From Cladosporium sp. IMV 00045 (Eukaryota > Ascomycota > Dothideomycetes > Cladosporiales > Cladosporiaceae): a DNA stretch of 64,000 nucleotides. Where the stretch lies: contig MSJI02000834.1 in NCBI GenBank assembly GCA_001931905.2, positions 1 to 64,000 of the forward strand, read 5' to 3'. The notes beneath the pieces are model-generated. The model made no database searches. It saw only the letters and a program-made list of their open reading frames with translations, and was not told the origin of the DNA. Numbering within the stretch: position 1 is the first letter of the stretch; every line of letters starts with the position of its first letter. A program made the translations under genes and the position numbers. This document shows, piece after piece, positions 9,813 through 20,356 of this stretch.

Positions 9813-11573
9813 CTACGACACCTCCCTGAAGATCGGATACTCCCAAGAAGCACTGACAGGGATGATGCCAAAGCTGACATACGAAACCTCACTCTCCGGC
9901 TCAAGAGTGACGAAAGCAAGCGCAGCATGCTTCTGTTTAGTGCTTACCCTCCAGCTCCCAGCTGGAAGAACGACCTCCGTGTCGTAGAAGTTGGTGGTGA
10001 CGGTGTTCAGGACGGTACCCTCGTAGTACTCTTCGCCTAGCTGCGAGGTGGTGATGTTGTACGCTTGAACAGTGCCGCGGTATTCTTGCTTCAATTCTTC
10101 GAGTTCGAGACCCATGACTTGCAGGCGCTCGGCGACGGTCTCCCAGTCCTTGGGAATCAGGTAGGCGTCGGGCTTGGGACGGGTGAAGTTGGCTTCGGAG
10201 GGTGTGGAGCTGAGGAACTCGACGGGAGCTTGGACGAGGCTGCCGTTGTTGATGTTGACCATGGTGAAAGTGCGGTTTTCGCTTGGCTGGATTTCAGTGA
10301 CGACGATCTCTGCGTCGCCGTTGATGAAGTCCTCCACGGCGTCGTCAATCGTCTGGCGTACGCTGTCGGCATTGTCGTGCGCGATCTGCACAATGGACTC
10401 GAGCATGACCAGAGAGGAAGCGACTCGCCTCTGGAAGTGCTGGTTTGCAAGACCGATACCTCGGAGCTCACAGAGGAGTACGATTGCCTGGCTCAATCCC
10501 ATGGCATTGCGACCAGTCGTAGGCGCACCAGATGCCTCCGTGAAGACGATGGGATCGCCTTCAACGCGGCTGCTCGAACCAGTAACGTAGGGCTCGACGC
10601 GTAGGCCGTTAGCCTCAAGAGAGGCGCTGACTCCGTCAGAGAAAGTACGCTCAGTAATCTCGCGAATGTCTTCGTGAATGTTGAGGTTCTTCGCGCCTGC
10701 GATCAGGGCATCTGTTCCGTGACGGTAGATGCCACCGTACACAGTCGGGCCTCCGTACTCGTGCATGTCGGCCACAACGTGCGGGTCGAAGGAAGAAATC
10801 AGCGCTCTGATGTCGCGGGACTGTTGCTTGACCAGTTTAGTGCCCTCACGATTAGGGTCGATGTTCCCTGCCAGTTCTCTTTGGAAATAGCTGACGCCAT
10901 CAGGGTTGTATCTGTATTGAGAGTCAGCATCGGGTTAATTGCCACTCATTGCAAAGCTGTCGCTTACCGAGGGAGCACAAGGATATCCATCTTCTCTAGC
11001 AGACTGGCCGTCCAGGTTGCGTTGGCATCCATCTTACCAAGCAAAGCGAGTGTGCCTTCGTCAGCCGCCGGCTCGTTGCCATGGATTGCGGCTTGAAGGT
11101 ATACACGGAGCTTTTCGGTGCTGCCTGAGCTGTTGCCAGAAACTGCTTGGGTCGACTCGGACAGGTAGAGGTAAGGGATAGAGCGACCTTGCTCAGATCT
11201 CAGTTCCGACCCGTGGTAGGTGGCCCAGTCGTTGCGGGCAGCAATTGATCTGACGAAGTGATCTTATCAATGGTCAGTACGGTCATTCCCAAGATCACGG
11301 CAGCGTAGTATTCATACCCAAAACATGATCAGGTGTGGGGCCTGCGGAACCATTGCTGAAGCCTCTAGGAACGCCCTCTGGGTCCACGAAAGCCGGCGAC
11401 AAGAGCTGAATGCCAACATCCTGGTAGTTGCGAGAGATTGCCTCATTGTCGAAATCGACAGGCAGATTGTTGTTGCCATATGTAGTACGAGCTGGTCTTC
11501 CACCTGTTTGAGCATGGACCGCGCCTCCCAGGCAAACCAGCGCGAGCTGGGCTTTGGTAATGGTACTCAACAT
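9813..11573 (-). CDS. Secreted zinc carboxypeptidase, peptidase family M14
   Basis: Model complement(join(9813..10911, 10968..11262, 11318..11573)), 549 residues; introns of 56 and 55 nt. The start at 11573 opens a clear signal peptide (MLSTITKAQLALVCLGGAVHA); the open frame extends 20 codons further upstream without an ATG. Exon 2 carries the zinc motif HGNE, with the usual His..Glu spacing, in the context YLQAAIHGNEPAADEG. Exon 3 has a third ligand candidate in DPHVVADMHEYGG. YNPDGVSYFQRE resembles the NPDG substrate-site segment of the family. The last 250 residues form a beta-rich C-terminal region of unknown role. Probably an extracellular exopeptidase supplying amino acids. The first intron acceptor is a weak AAG, chosen because it keeps frame and gives DHFVRSIAARNDW. 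Confidence 0.82.
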
Positions 11574-12688
11574 TATTATTGGCGGTATTGGACGATGATT
11601 GACTTGAAGAGACAATAAGAACTCAACGTGCACATCATAAAGTCTTTGTACTGATCGCCCATCGCCAGACGAAGAGCACTGATCTCCGCTCTCGGATTAT
11701 CAATGCAACAATGGCCCACTGCGAACGTGCATTAGAATGATACCATGTGCCGATAAATTTGCGCCTTGCACTGTACAGTATGCTTGGCTCCGACGTGACC
11801 ATCATTGGCATTGGTGATAAGGCCTGGCGTCTTGACACAACACCGAGTCTGCGATCTGCATTGCGGAAAGTGAAGTTGTTGAAGCAACATAATGGAAGCG
11901 AACCAAGCCGGTTTGTTTTCTTGTCACCTTCCCTAGTCAGGCTGGTGCCTGAAATGCAGTACCAGTAGTTTACTTATATTTTGCATTGGCAGTCGTTGTT
12001 GGTTGGCCGAGGTTGCTGTACAGACTGCAACCCCTCACTGAAGCCAAGGCGCCGGTGGGCTTGGTCTTCGGCGGCCCACGTGCGGTCGTTTCTTTGACTC
12101 TGGAGACGCTGATAATGATGATAATGATAATCGATGCTTTATCTTGTCATCTAGTTAGATCGCGCGTGTATCAGATGTTATGTGTCGTTCTGAAGATTGG
12201 CCAGTATTGATAACGTAAGGACCGAGGCTTCGCTGAATCAGCTTTGGTGACACCAGACACTCGTCCTTTCACTTCACCTCCACGACTACATTTCCACATC
12301 GTATGTCGAATGGGAGGTTTCAGAGTTCTCTCCTACCCCTTGTCCCAGTCAGACGCTTCAGCGTCTGCGTGAATATGCCGATATCTCCACGGCGACTGAG
12401 CGGACATTTCAAGGCTTGGACCTTATGAATAGGTGGTAAGCAAACAGCTTGCATTGATAAGCAAAATCATGGGTACATCCTCATCGTGCTCATGTCCTGT
12501 GTGACCATTCAAAAGGAATTCTCTTCTAGAAGGCTCTGACGAATGCAGTCTCCAAGAAGTGATCGAGTCCTGTCCGGCTCATATTCGCAGAAACGTGGCC
12601 GAGACCGCATCTTGGGAACTTTCGCCGCCTTCACCGTGCACCTGAGGTTATGGTAGCTCATGCCTCTATCTTCGTGTCGAGTTGTTCG
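11574..12688. other. intergenic, promoter side of the M14 peptidase gene
   Basis: Short open frames on both strands have no signal or motif. A TGATAATGATAAT run is present near 12111-12132. No gene supported. Confidence 0.45.
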
Positions 12689-13108
12689 TTATGCCGTCCG
12701 ATACGCCAGTTGATCCCGCCGCTTTGGTCGCCACAGTCGCAGGCGGAAATGAATGGCCATTATGGCCATGGCGACAATTGCCAACACAAAGGCCACCATC
12801 AGAACAGCATCGATACCTTCAACAAGTCCGTCCACGAAACATTTGTCGATAAGCAGCGAGGCTCGCTGTCCGATGTCTCGTACCGATCCACCGTGTGAAT
12901 GATTGCTGATGGACTTCTGCATGCGACAAAGTTGTTTCCGAGAAAGTCCGGTATGACTGCTCGTGCGTGAAAGATCAAAGACGTTATCGAATTCGTCGTT
13001 CCAGACCGTCCTTGCTTGTGGTATGCTGTTTGCGGCAATCTCCTCAAGTGTGTCTTCTGGTGTGATCCTGGCGATCCATTCTCTGGTGGGGAGCACTGCT
13101 CGAGGCAT
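12689..13108 (-). CDS. weak ORF: small protein with one C-terminal membrane segment, possibly a gene remnant
   Basis: From the first in-frame ATG the ORF codes for 139 residues. The frame is open about 30 codons further upstream without an ATG. The only clear feature is a hydrophobic stretch near the end (AVLMVAFVLAIVAMAIMAI) followed by basic residues, preceded by FVDGLVEGI. This resembles the last helix of 14-helix major facilitator transporters, so it may be the 3' relic of a transporter gene. No upstream exon with further helices was found. It could equally be a chance ORF. Confidence 0.22.
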   Translation of the reverse strand: MPRAVLPTREWIARITPEDTLEEIAANSIPQARTVWNDEFDNVFDLSRTSSHTGLSRKQLCRMQKSISNHSHGGSVRDIGQRASLLIDKCFVDGLVEGIDAVLMVAFVLAIVAMAIMAIHFRLRLWRPKRRDQLAYRTA

Positions 13109-13694
13109 TTTGACACAGATGATGACGGAATTAGCGATAGGCGGCTGGAAACGTCGTTGTTGCTTCGCCGTTGACGACGATGTGCAGTCTTCTGCAAGAT
13201 TCAAGTCGGTATTCGGCAGATAGGCGTGTCAATGGTCACAATTTCGCTACTTGAAGATACAAACTACATCTTGGTTGGTATACCAGGCATGATATAAGAT
13301 GCCATCTCGTATAAACAAGTCCGGGGACAGGAAGGAAATGAGAGCTGCGCTGGACAGCCGCCGAACCCTCGCTAGGCGTGATTAATGAATGGCGTCACCC
13401 ATTGGTTGCTTTTACGAGGGATCTTGCTGGCCAGAACACTGCTGTCAGATGTCAACTTTTAAGGCCGCACGAAGCGAGAGTAAACTTTGAGACTATTTGA
13501 ACACCGCCTCTAATAATACGACGGAGTGCCGCGCGGCGCCCGGCAGTGCTAAAATAAACTTGCACATATGAGACGGGTCTTGCGGTCTTGCGGAGCCCGC
13601 GGCCGCCCTCGACTAAAAAATATCCAGCCTTATGATCATGAAACATCACCAAGAAAAAATGCCATGCAGTTAGCGATAGCTTGAGGTAAGCTTG
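13109..13694. other. intergenic, promoter of the Zn2Cys6 gene
   Basis: No other gene recognised. A poorly conserved open frame of 80 codons on the minus strand is not supported by any motif. Confidence 0.45.
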
Positions 13695-15520
13695 ATGCAT
13701 TCGGCACTGACAAACATACGACGGCGTGCCAGCAGACCTAAGTCCAGGACGGGTTGCCGAACATGCAAGTGAGTATTAATATCCGCCCCTAATGCTAGTG
13801 CCTTGATGTGTTCATTCGCCAACGATACGACAGAGCACGCCACCTGAAATGTAGCGAGGAACGGCCATCGTGCCATCGGTGTCAGGTTGCAGGCCGTGAA
13901 TGCAGCTACGCAAACCCCAAGCCGGCCGAGGCTCGCCCACCTTACGCGATTCTGATGCCCAGGCCTAGTCAGATAGCCAAGCAAGTTGTTTACAATGGAT
14001 CGACAGGAACCAATGGTCTTGAATCTATGAACCTCGAATTTTTCTACAGCTTTACGGCAAAAGATCTCCCTGGAAGCGATCTCGGGCTGCCCTGGTCTAG
14101 CATCATCTTATCCAGTGCCGCCACAGAGCCTACAATCAATCGTGCAGTATCTGCCCTTGGGAGCCTGCACCGTGCACTTGAAAGCTCACCATCCAAACCT
14201 GACATTGGCTCAGAGGTCTTCGCCGCCCCATTCGAACAGTATCACAAGGCCATTGTCGCTTTACGCAGGTACATTGACCGTGCGCCTGAAGTCGGGGTTA
14301 TCGTTGCGAGAGAAACGACTCTGGTGGCCACATTGTTGCTATTTTGCTTCGAAGTACTATGCGGAAACGATGAATCAGCGTTGAAACATCTGGAGGCTGG
14401 CTTTGGCATTCTTGCGATGAATCACGAGCGGCAAGCCGCACACGATTCGCGAGGTCTCCCTTTGACTCTTACTATGGACCAGGCCACCATCGCCAATGCA
14501 CTCACTCAAGCTTTCCTTCGCCTCGCTTCGGATTGGCTTGTCTCGGGGTACCTTCATTATGGAGGAAACGTCTGGCCACTGAATGCTGTTTGCAAAGATA
14601 GAATGCCGAGCCACTTCCAATCGCACAAAGACGCATCTGTACATTTAGATGCCCTTTGCAGCGATATCGCGCAGTGCGACGACTACATCATCCAAAAGGC
14701 TATGAGGAGATTAGACTCGCAGCAAACAGCCGAGGGAACGTTTACTCACGAGTGCGCGAAGCTTTGTTGGGCATTCGCATCAGGCAGTGATCACGGAGAT
14801 GTTGCATCTCCGATCAGCGAGAGAATCCTCAAGACGATGTCTAATCTTGAGTGCTGGAAAAAAGCATTTTCTTCTCTCATCACAGCAAATTCGCAACCAA
14901 AGCCGACCATACTCCTCGAGGTGCAATATCTTCAAGCTTGGTTTTTGCTACTAATGCTGCAAGGCCACGACACAACCTACTACGATAGTCTGCTGGCATA
15001 CTTCGAGCGAGCCATTCACATTGCGGAGCAATATGTGCAATTGCATCCTGATGAGGCTCCCGAGGAAGGATGTATCAATCGCAGTCTACCACATCTATCC
15101 CAACTGGGCAACAATCTCGCCTCTTGCGTTAGTCTTGTGATAGAGAAATGCCGAGACTCGAGTATCAGGCGCCGAGGAATACAGGTCTTATCATCGATTG
15201 AGATGCAAGGCGTATTCGATATGCCGTACTTGGTCGCATACTATCAGCACCTTGTCGGCCAAGAAGAGACACGAGCTCGAACACTAAATCCCGCAGTGAC
15301 CGGGACCCTCAAATGTGAAGACATACCAAGAAAGGCTCGCTTTCGAGAGGCGCTCTTCTGCGGCTGCGAATCCGGCGGAGATGGCGATGAGTTCTACAAG
15401 CTGGATCATGGTCGTATGCTCTATGTCATCGAAAACGATGCAGGGGTATTAGAAGCAGGGGAGAGTTTGTTCTTGGTCAACAGAAAGGGGTTCTCAAAAC
15501 CTAGAGCAGCGGCACCGTAA
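13695..15520 (+). CDS. Zn2Cys6 fungal transcription factor
   Basis: Model join(13695..13768, 13834..15520), 586 residues. The 65-nt intron (GTGAGT..GACAG) cuts the zinc cluster after its second cysteine. Spliced, it reads GCRTCKARHLKCSEERPSC and continues HRC with Cys21, 24, 31, 38, 41 and 48, an exact CX2CX6CX6CX2CX6C pattern. Without the intron the first two zinc ligands are lost, so the longer single-exon reading is wrong. The rest is the alpha-helical middle region typical of this class (LLFCFEVLCGNDESALKHLEAG, then LEVQYLQAWFLLLM). The regulated genes are unknown. It lies between a secreted peptidase and a secreted esterase, but nothing in the sequence shows it controls them. Confidence 0.88.
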
Positions 15521-16135
15521 TGCTAAGATATACGTATATACTGCGAGTCAAGAACATGTCTCTGGATATAGCTCAGCACTGAATTCTGGACTGAGGGCGC
15601 TGTCGAACCACTATTCTGTTGTTACTCGAACCTACATGTCTTCATCTGAGCGATTTTTGCAAGTCCGGTACGATTCGTTACGCACAATCAACGCCTGAAT
15701 TTTCACTCACAACATGCCACATCAGGTTATCCTTCAAAATAACGAATTCCTTTTAATTGCGTGGCTCACACCTGCCGCGTGGCCCTACATAGAGGCAATA
15801 CGATATCGTCCCTTGCGGCTTGTGGCTTACCTTAAAACTGTCATGCTAGATCGTTCTCTTCTTAAGGTCTGGCGCTAAGCTTCATGATCCCGAAAGCTTC
15901 GCCTCCATCGTAAACGCAGCCAATCACAGGCTTAGTATTGTGTTGAATCTTGTCGGGCCTTATCCCTGCGTTCCCAAACAATGCATCGACGCTTCCTCTT
16001 TGTCTTGCTCGCTTGCTGTGATTTCAAGTGCTCTCAATTTCACTCTATATAGCTTAGACTCCCGTTATGCTCTCTTGGCTGTCCAACTCAATATACATAC
16101 TGTCATTCGTTTGAATTTTCTTGACTTCTTACATC
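15521..16135. other. intergenic, tandem genes
   Basis: 3' flank of the zinc-cluster gene and promoter of the esterase gene. CT-rich leader sequence precedes 16136. No other feature recognised. Confidence 0.45.
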
Positions 16136-17398
16136 ATGCATTTCGTTCTATTGTTGTCGGCTTTGCTGACGGCTGTCAATACGGGCTATGCGGATAAAAG
16201 TCCGGGCTGTGGCCAGCCTCTGCCCAAAGGAATCAAGAAAGGCGAGGCAGGCAAGAGTAATGACATGACTTTCGGTACATCAGACAGCTCCACAAGACGC
16301 TATCTGCTTCACGTTCCGGAAAATTACGACGTCCACACGCCGACTGGTCTGATCTGGTCGTTTGCTGGCCGTGGAAAGACCGCTGAGCGCCAGGAGAACA
16401 TCACAAAGCTCTCGGACCCGGCCTTCAATGAGAATTACATCGTCGTGTACCCCCAAGCAGAAACAAACAGCACTTCCGACTCTCAAGATGAGAGTGACAG
16501 CGCAAAGAAGCTCAGAAGACAGTCGAGTGGAGATGAGGATGAGGATGAAGATGAAGACGATGACTGGCAGTGGGACGAAGACGACGACCAAGACGATCGC
16601 TCGTCAGGCAAAAACAGCAAAGGCCAGGGCCAGTGGCAAGGAGATCCGACTTCCCACGTCAACGACGTCCAGTTCACATTGGAGCTGCTTGATAGCATTG
16701 AAAAAGCCTTCTGCATTGACGACGAGAAAGTTTATGCCTCGGGATTGAGCAACGGCGGCGGGTTTGTCGCGAACATCCTTGCCTGTGATGCAACAGCTTC
16801 CAAGAAGTTTGCAGCCTTCGCAGCGGCCAGCGGTGCTTACTATCAGAACGACGTCAAGGGAAAATGCCACGCGGACACCGTGGCCCTCACCTGCAATAAC
16901 AATGGGACCAAAGTGCCCATCATCGTTACGCACGGCGGCCAGGACAAAGTCATCAAGTACGAAGGCGGCAAGCGTCGCAATTCCTGCCTGCCGTCCGTTC
17001 CTCATTTCATCACCGCTTGGGCCGAGCGCGATGGCCTTGGATCAACCAATACGACATCGAAGGTCGAGAACACCGATGTCGTGCACTACTCTTTCGGCGA
17101 GGGCGCGAGTGCAGGCATGGTGCAGGCCTATTACGTCCCTGATTTGGGCCACAAATGGCCGATGGATGAGAAGAAGACGCCGATCAGCGCGACGAAGATT
17201 TTCATGGATTTTTTTGCCGACTGGAATATGACTGCAAGAGACGCCGCTGCTGCTACCACTGGCGATTCGAAGCCTAGTGGTACCTCCTCAGGCGGTACTT
17301 CTTCAGGTACCTCATCGAGTGCGGCGTCTTGCGGTCCTTTGTTTTCTTCTTGGTTGGTCGTTTCGATGGTCGTTGCTTTTTTGGCATGTTCGTTATAG
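16136..17398 (+). CDS. GPI-anchored feruloyl-esterase-like alpha/beta hydrolase (CE1/LpqC type)
   Basis: 420 residues, one exon. The ATG at 16136 starts a signal peptide (MHFVLLLSALLTAVNTGYA). The catalytic serine is Ser205 in GLSNGGG, the acid probably Asp270 in THGGQDKVI, and the histidine His339 in DLGHKWP. Conserved cysteine-containing segments (SPGCGQPLP, KAFCIDDEKVYASG) match fungal feruloyl and acetylxylan-type esterases of the Fae B/C/D group. Two oddities: residues about 112-168 form a highly acidic insertion (repeated DED) just before the DPTSHVNDVQF segment, and the C-terminus has an S/T/G-rich stalk, a small-residue site (SSAASC) and a terminal hydrophobic helix, so a GPI anchor is likely. 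That would hold the enzyme on the membrane or wall rather than release it. Confidence 0.8.
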   Translation: MHFVLLLSALLTAVNTGYADKSPGCGQPLPKGIKKGEAGKSNDMTFGTSDSSTRRYLLHVPENYDVHTPTGLIWSFAGRGKTAERQENITKLSDPAFNENYIVVYPQAETNSTSDSQDESDSAKKLRRQSSGDEDEDEDEDDDWQWDEDDDQDDRSSGKNSKGQGQWQGDPTSHVNDVQFTLELLDSIEKAFCIDDEKVYASGLSNGGGFVANILACDATASKKFAAFAAASGAYYQNDVKGKCHADTVALTCNNNGTKVPIIVTHGGQDKVIKYEGGKRRNSCLPSVPHFITAWAERDGLGSTNTTSKVENTDVVHYSFGEGASAGMVQAYYVPDLGHKWPMDEKKTPISATKIFMDFFADWNMTARDAAAATTGDSKPSGTSSGGTSSGTSSSAASCGPLFSSWLVVSMVVAFLACSL

Positions 17399-18689
17399 AA
17401 CAGTGATAGACAAGTGCGGCTTTAAATGCTGATATGCACCCCTCAATCATATGTGATACCCGTGTACTGGACGTGGATGAAGTTTCTCCTTCCTTTGTAT
17501 ACCTATATTTCGCGGAATAGATGATTCATCTTACGTACCTTGGTCTGCAATGCCTGAGGCGGAAACTTCGCACCTAGGGTGACAGAGGCGCCAGGTCTGC
17601 CGATCCAGTAATATCTGGACACCGTATCTTGCGTTTGTGAGGGAGACTCTTCAGTGGATGCTTGAATAGAGCTGTTCAGAACAGCGTTCTTGTCGAGAGA
17701 GAGCCTCGAACCGGCACATTAGGAGCCTCGGCCGCACTCATCGTAATGTAATTCTCCCGTAGCCAAGATGTCCGCTCAACTCGAGTCAGGACAAAAGGGA
17801 CCGCATTCGTGGCATATTCTCACCACGGCCACCCATAAAGCGGAGGAAGACAACGCAGAGAATGCTGTCTTTCCGCTTCAACGCCGGTGGTTCAAGTGTC
17901 TCCGGCTCAACACTTTGCGGGATTTCATACGATTAAGCATGTTCTTTGTCGCTGTAGTGCCCGCAAGACGCTAGCACCGCGTACAAGATGGATCTAGCCA
18001 TCATCCTGAGGTAGTCTGACTGTATTCATGCTCAATCCGATCAGGTCGTCCAGGGGGCACTTGCGTCCCCGAATAGCTATGGAGGCATGCCGATGGCATT
18101 GTTGCAAGTATCTGTGACGTGATGCAGTCCTCCATGTGTTTGTCAGAAGAGTCACAGGCTGCGCGTCGTGGTCTCACGCGAATACCAGCATGGGAGCAAG
18201 CATCACGATGGAGGCAGTGCATTTGGCAAGCCACAACGATGTTCAAATGAGCCAGGGAGCAAGTGCAGATCGTTCGTCATTCTGCATGCGACCTAACCAT
18301 ATGAAGCCTTCGCTTATATTGCAGAATCACGATACTTCTCCACTTGCTCTGGAACGTGGAACGATCGAGCTTCAGACGGCTCTGGCCACGGTCGCAGCAA
18401 TGGAGTCAGCGTCGTCTGCGACCAATCAAGTCTATACCTCGATCGCAACGCGATCACATGTGCCTGATGAACACATCTCCCTGCAAGCACGGACGGTGGA
18501 GCTATGGAGAGAAGAGCAGAGCTTATCGGAATGTACTCGTTTCCCATGTTACCACCAATGTATTTAAACTACCCCGCTCCCTGAAAAGTCCGTCACATCC
18601 TTTCCCACTTCTTCAACACGAATCATACCAACCTGCCAACGAACAAAGTCACTTACAGTCTTCACTAAGCTTCACAACCAAACAACACC
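17399..18689. other. intergenic, promoter of the Grg1-like gene
   Basis: No gene supported; the longest open frames (for example 18136-18567, +) have no motif and atypical composition. A TATA-like TATTTAAA is at 18561-18568, about 120 bp before the Grg1 ATG, and one AGGGG stress-element core is at 18052-18056. Confidence 0.45.
18561..18568 (+). promoter_or_regulatory. TATA-like element of the Grg1-like gene
   Basis: TATTTAAA lies 122 bp upstream of the ATG, followed by C/T-rich sequence. Genes of this family are strongly induced and usually have a TATA box. Confidence 0.45.
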
Positions 18690-19028
18690 ATGTCTGCACC
18701 CAACGTCAACAAGCCCAACGAGGGTCTCGTCGGCCAAGCCGTCAACTCTGTGAAGGTATGCATTGTCTTAACCAAGCTACAAAGAGATCAAAGCAAAGCA
18801 GTTTGCTAACCCAGTTCGCCGTAGAACGCAGCGAACTACGTCTCTGAATCCGTCCAAGGCAACACCGCCGAGGCCAGCAAGGAAGCCAACAAAGAGAAGG
18901 CCAAGGGCAACGTCCCCGGCCAGGACTCCCTTGCCGACCGCGTCTCGGGCGCTCTCGACGCCAGCGGCGACAAGATCGATCAGCACAAGCACGAAACCTC
19001 TGCCAGAGCAAACAAGGAGGGAATTTGA
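18690..19028 (+). CDS. Grg1/Ccg-1 family glucose-repressible stress protein
   Basis: Model join(18690..18755, 18825..19028), 89 residues, too short to appear as one frame. The 69-nt intron starts GTATGC, has CTAAC before the acceptor and ends GTAG. Exon 2 begins NAANYVSESVQGNTAEASKE, the diagnostic Grg1 segment, then a charged hydrophilic helix (ANKEKAKGN.., HKHETSARANKE). Family members are small abundant proteins induced by glucose loss, light, clock or stress; their molecular role is unknown. Here a 22-residue N-terminal extension (exon 1) precedes the usual family start. The length and the intron position in the first helix otherwise fit. Confidence 0.82.
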
Positions 19029-19600
19029 GCGGGCTCATGGGCGAGTCTCAGGGCCAGTAGTGCCAATGAGAGCGTAGTCGAAGATGCAGCCAGCGAGGAT
19101 GCTTGGAAGAAAGTTACGGCCAGGCGTTAATTAGCAATGCTTTATCCACCACGAATAATGAAAAGCCTTTTGCAGGTTTAACTCGACTGTCCAGTCACTT
19201 TCAATAGAAGGTTTGGTTGACGATTTACACTGTCCGTAAAGGTCGTACGCGCTATTATTGGTACCACCTGACCAAGCCACATTCGTCTTTCACAATAACA
19301 AGCCTCTTCGAGTTTGCGGAGCTCGCAAGCGTCATCTCGAGGACGCATACATCCTCGAAGCGTGGGAATGCCATTTCACCCCATTACTGAGACGGGTGCC
19401 ATTCTCCTCCAACAAGCTTGACTTGCTGAATCAGTACGTGAGGGTGCTTCTCAGTGACCCATCACGACGAGTTGTTACGGTTTTCTCCCCCCCTCGCCTA
19501 CTTCCTTTCATTCATTCATTCATTCATTCTTTGTAACGATCGCGCCTCGTGCTCCTTTCGCGGCTTCACGCTTCATGCATTGTGCTGTAGTACCGCTGCC
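19029..19600. other. intergenic with a (CATT)n microsatellite
   Basis: 3' flank of the Grg1-like gene. The only clear structure is the tetranucleotide run at 19509-19529. Confidence 0.5.
19509..19529 (+). repeat. (CATT)5 microsatellite
   Basis: Five perfect CATT units in the 5' flank of the downstream ORF. Confidence 0.85.
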
Positions 19601-20167
19601 ATGGATTACTTCCGGACAACCCATCTAGACGGCCTACCAGGATGGTTGTCAGAAGATTGGTATGAAAGCACCGAGCCAGGGGAGCTACCGCGCATACCCG
19701 GCGCGCTGCGTTTTATCTGCATCCGAAGCTTTGACACGACAGTCAACTTGGGAAGAGTAGCGGCTCTGGTATCGGAGAGTATGCTCGTAATGGAAATTCA
19801 TCAGCCGGACTTGCAGTGTTACATGGGGACATTTCAGCTTGAAGGATCAGTGGTGCACCAGAAGGTGCCGGAGCAAACCCAAGAGCCTCTGTATGGCTGG
19901 TTTGGCCCCGTTACAGCACGTATGGTGGCTCGGCCTCCGGCAGACAGTCTCGCGTACCGACAGCGGGTCTCGCTCTCAGCCTCCCCATCGCCACAACCAC
20001 GCCTGGTTACCATCAACTCATTGACCGACCCCAAGCCTGATGCGAAAGCCGACAATGAACATGAATCCGACGAGGCAAACGATCACTACTCCCGAGAGTC
20101 TCGCACGAAAATCCTCAAAACATCATCAAGCCAACCGCCAAACAAACGATCCCGTGGCGGGAGATAA
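19601..20167 (+). CDS. hypothetical protein of 188 residues
   Basis: Starts at the first in-frame ATG (MDYFRTTHLDGLPGWL). The first 120 residues look folded and are acidic to neutral (RIPGALRFICIRSFDTTVNL, then MLVMEIHQPDLQCYMG). The last 70 are polar, with a basic end (PPNKRSRGG) that could act as a nuclear signal. I recognise no family. The 3' end lies only 189 bp from the convergent histidine-kinase gene. Lack of intron and of conserved motifs keeps confidence low; an orphan gene or a chance ORF are both possible. Confidence 0.35.
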   Translation: MDYFRTTHLDGLPGWLSEDWYESTEPGELPRIPGALRFICIRSFDTTVNLGRVAALVSESMLVMEIHQPDLQCYMGTFQLEGSVVHQKVPEQTQEPLYGWFGPVTARMVARPPADSLAYRQRVSLSASPSPQPRLVTINSLTDPKPDAKADNEHESDEANDHYSRESRTKILKTSSSQPPNKRSRGGR

Positions 20168-20356
20168 CGGCTCAGGTTGCGACCTAATGCAAGAGAAGGA
20201 TAAAGAAGACAAGCTTGAAGGCGACATCTTTTGAACCACATTGACCCAGGTCCTCCCTTGAGGGAGGATGCCTCACACCAAATAGGTCCCTTGTATATTC
20301 TGAACTCAACACAGCAGGAATACTTTCGACCGAACCCCCAACCACAGCACCAGTCT

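Noticed and set aside
18136..18567. 143-codon plus-strand frame upstream of the Grg1-like gene
   Set aside because: No motif and composition unlike neighbouring genes; it occupies the promoter of the Grg1-like gene.
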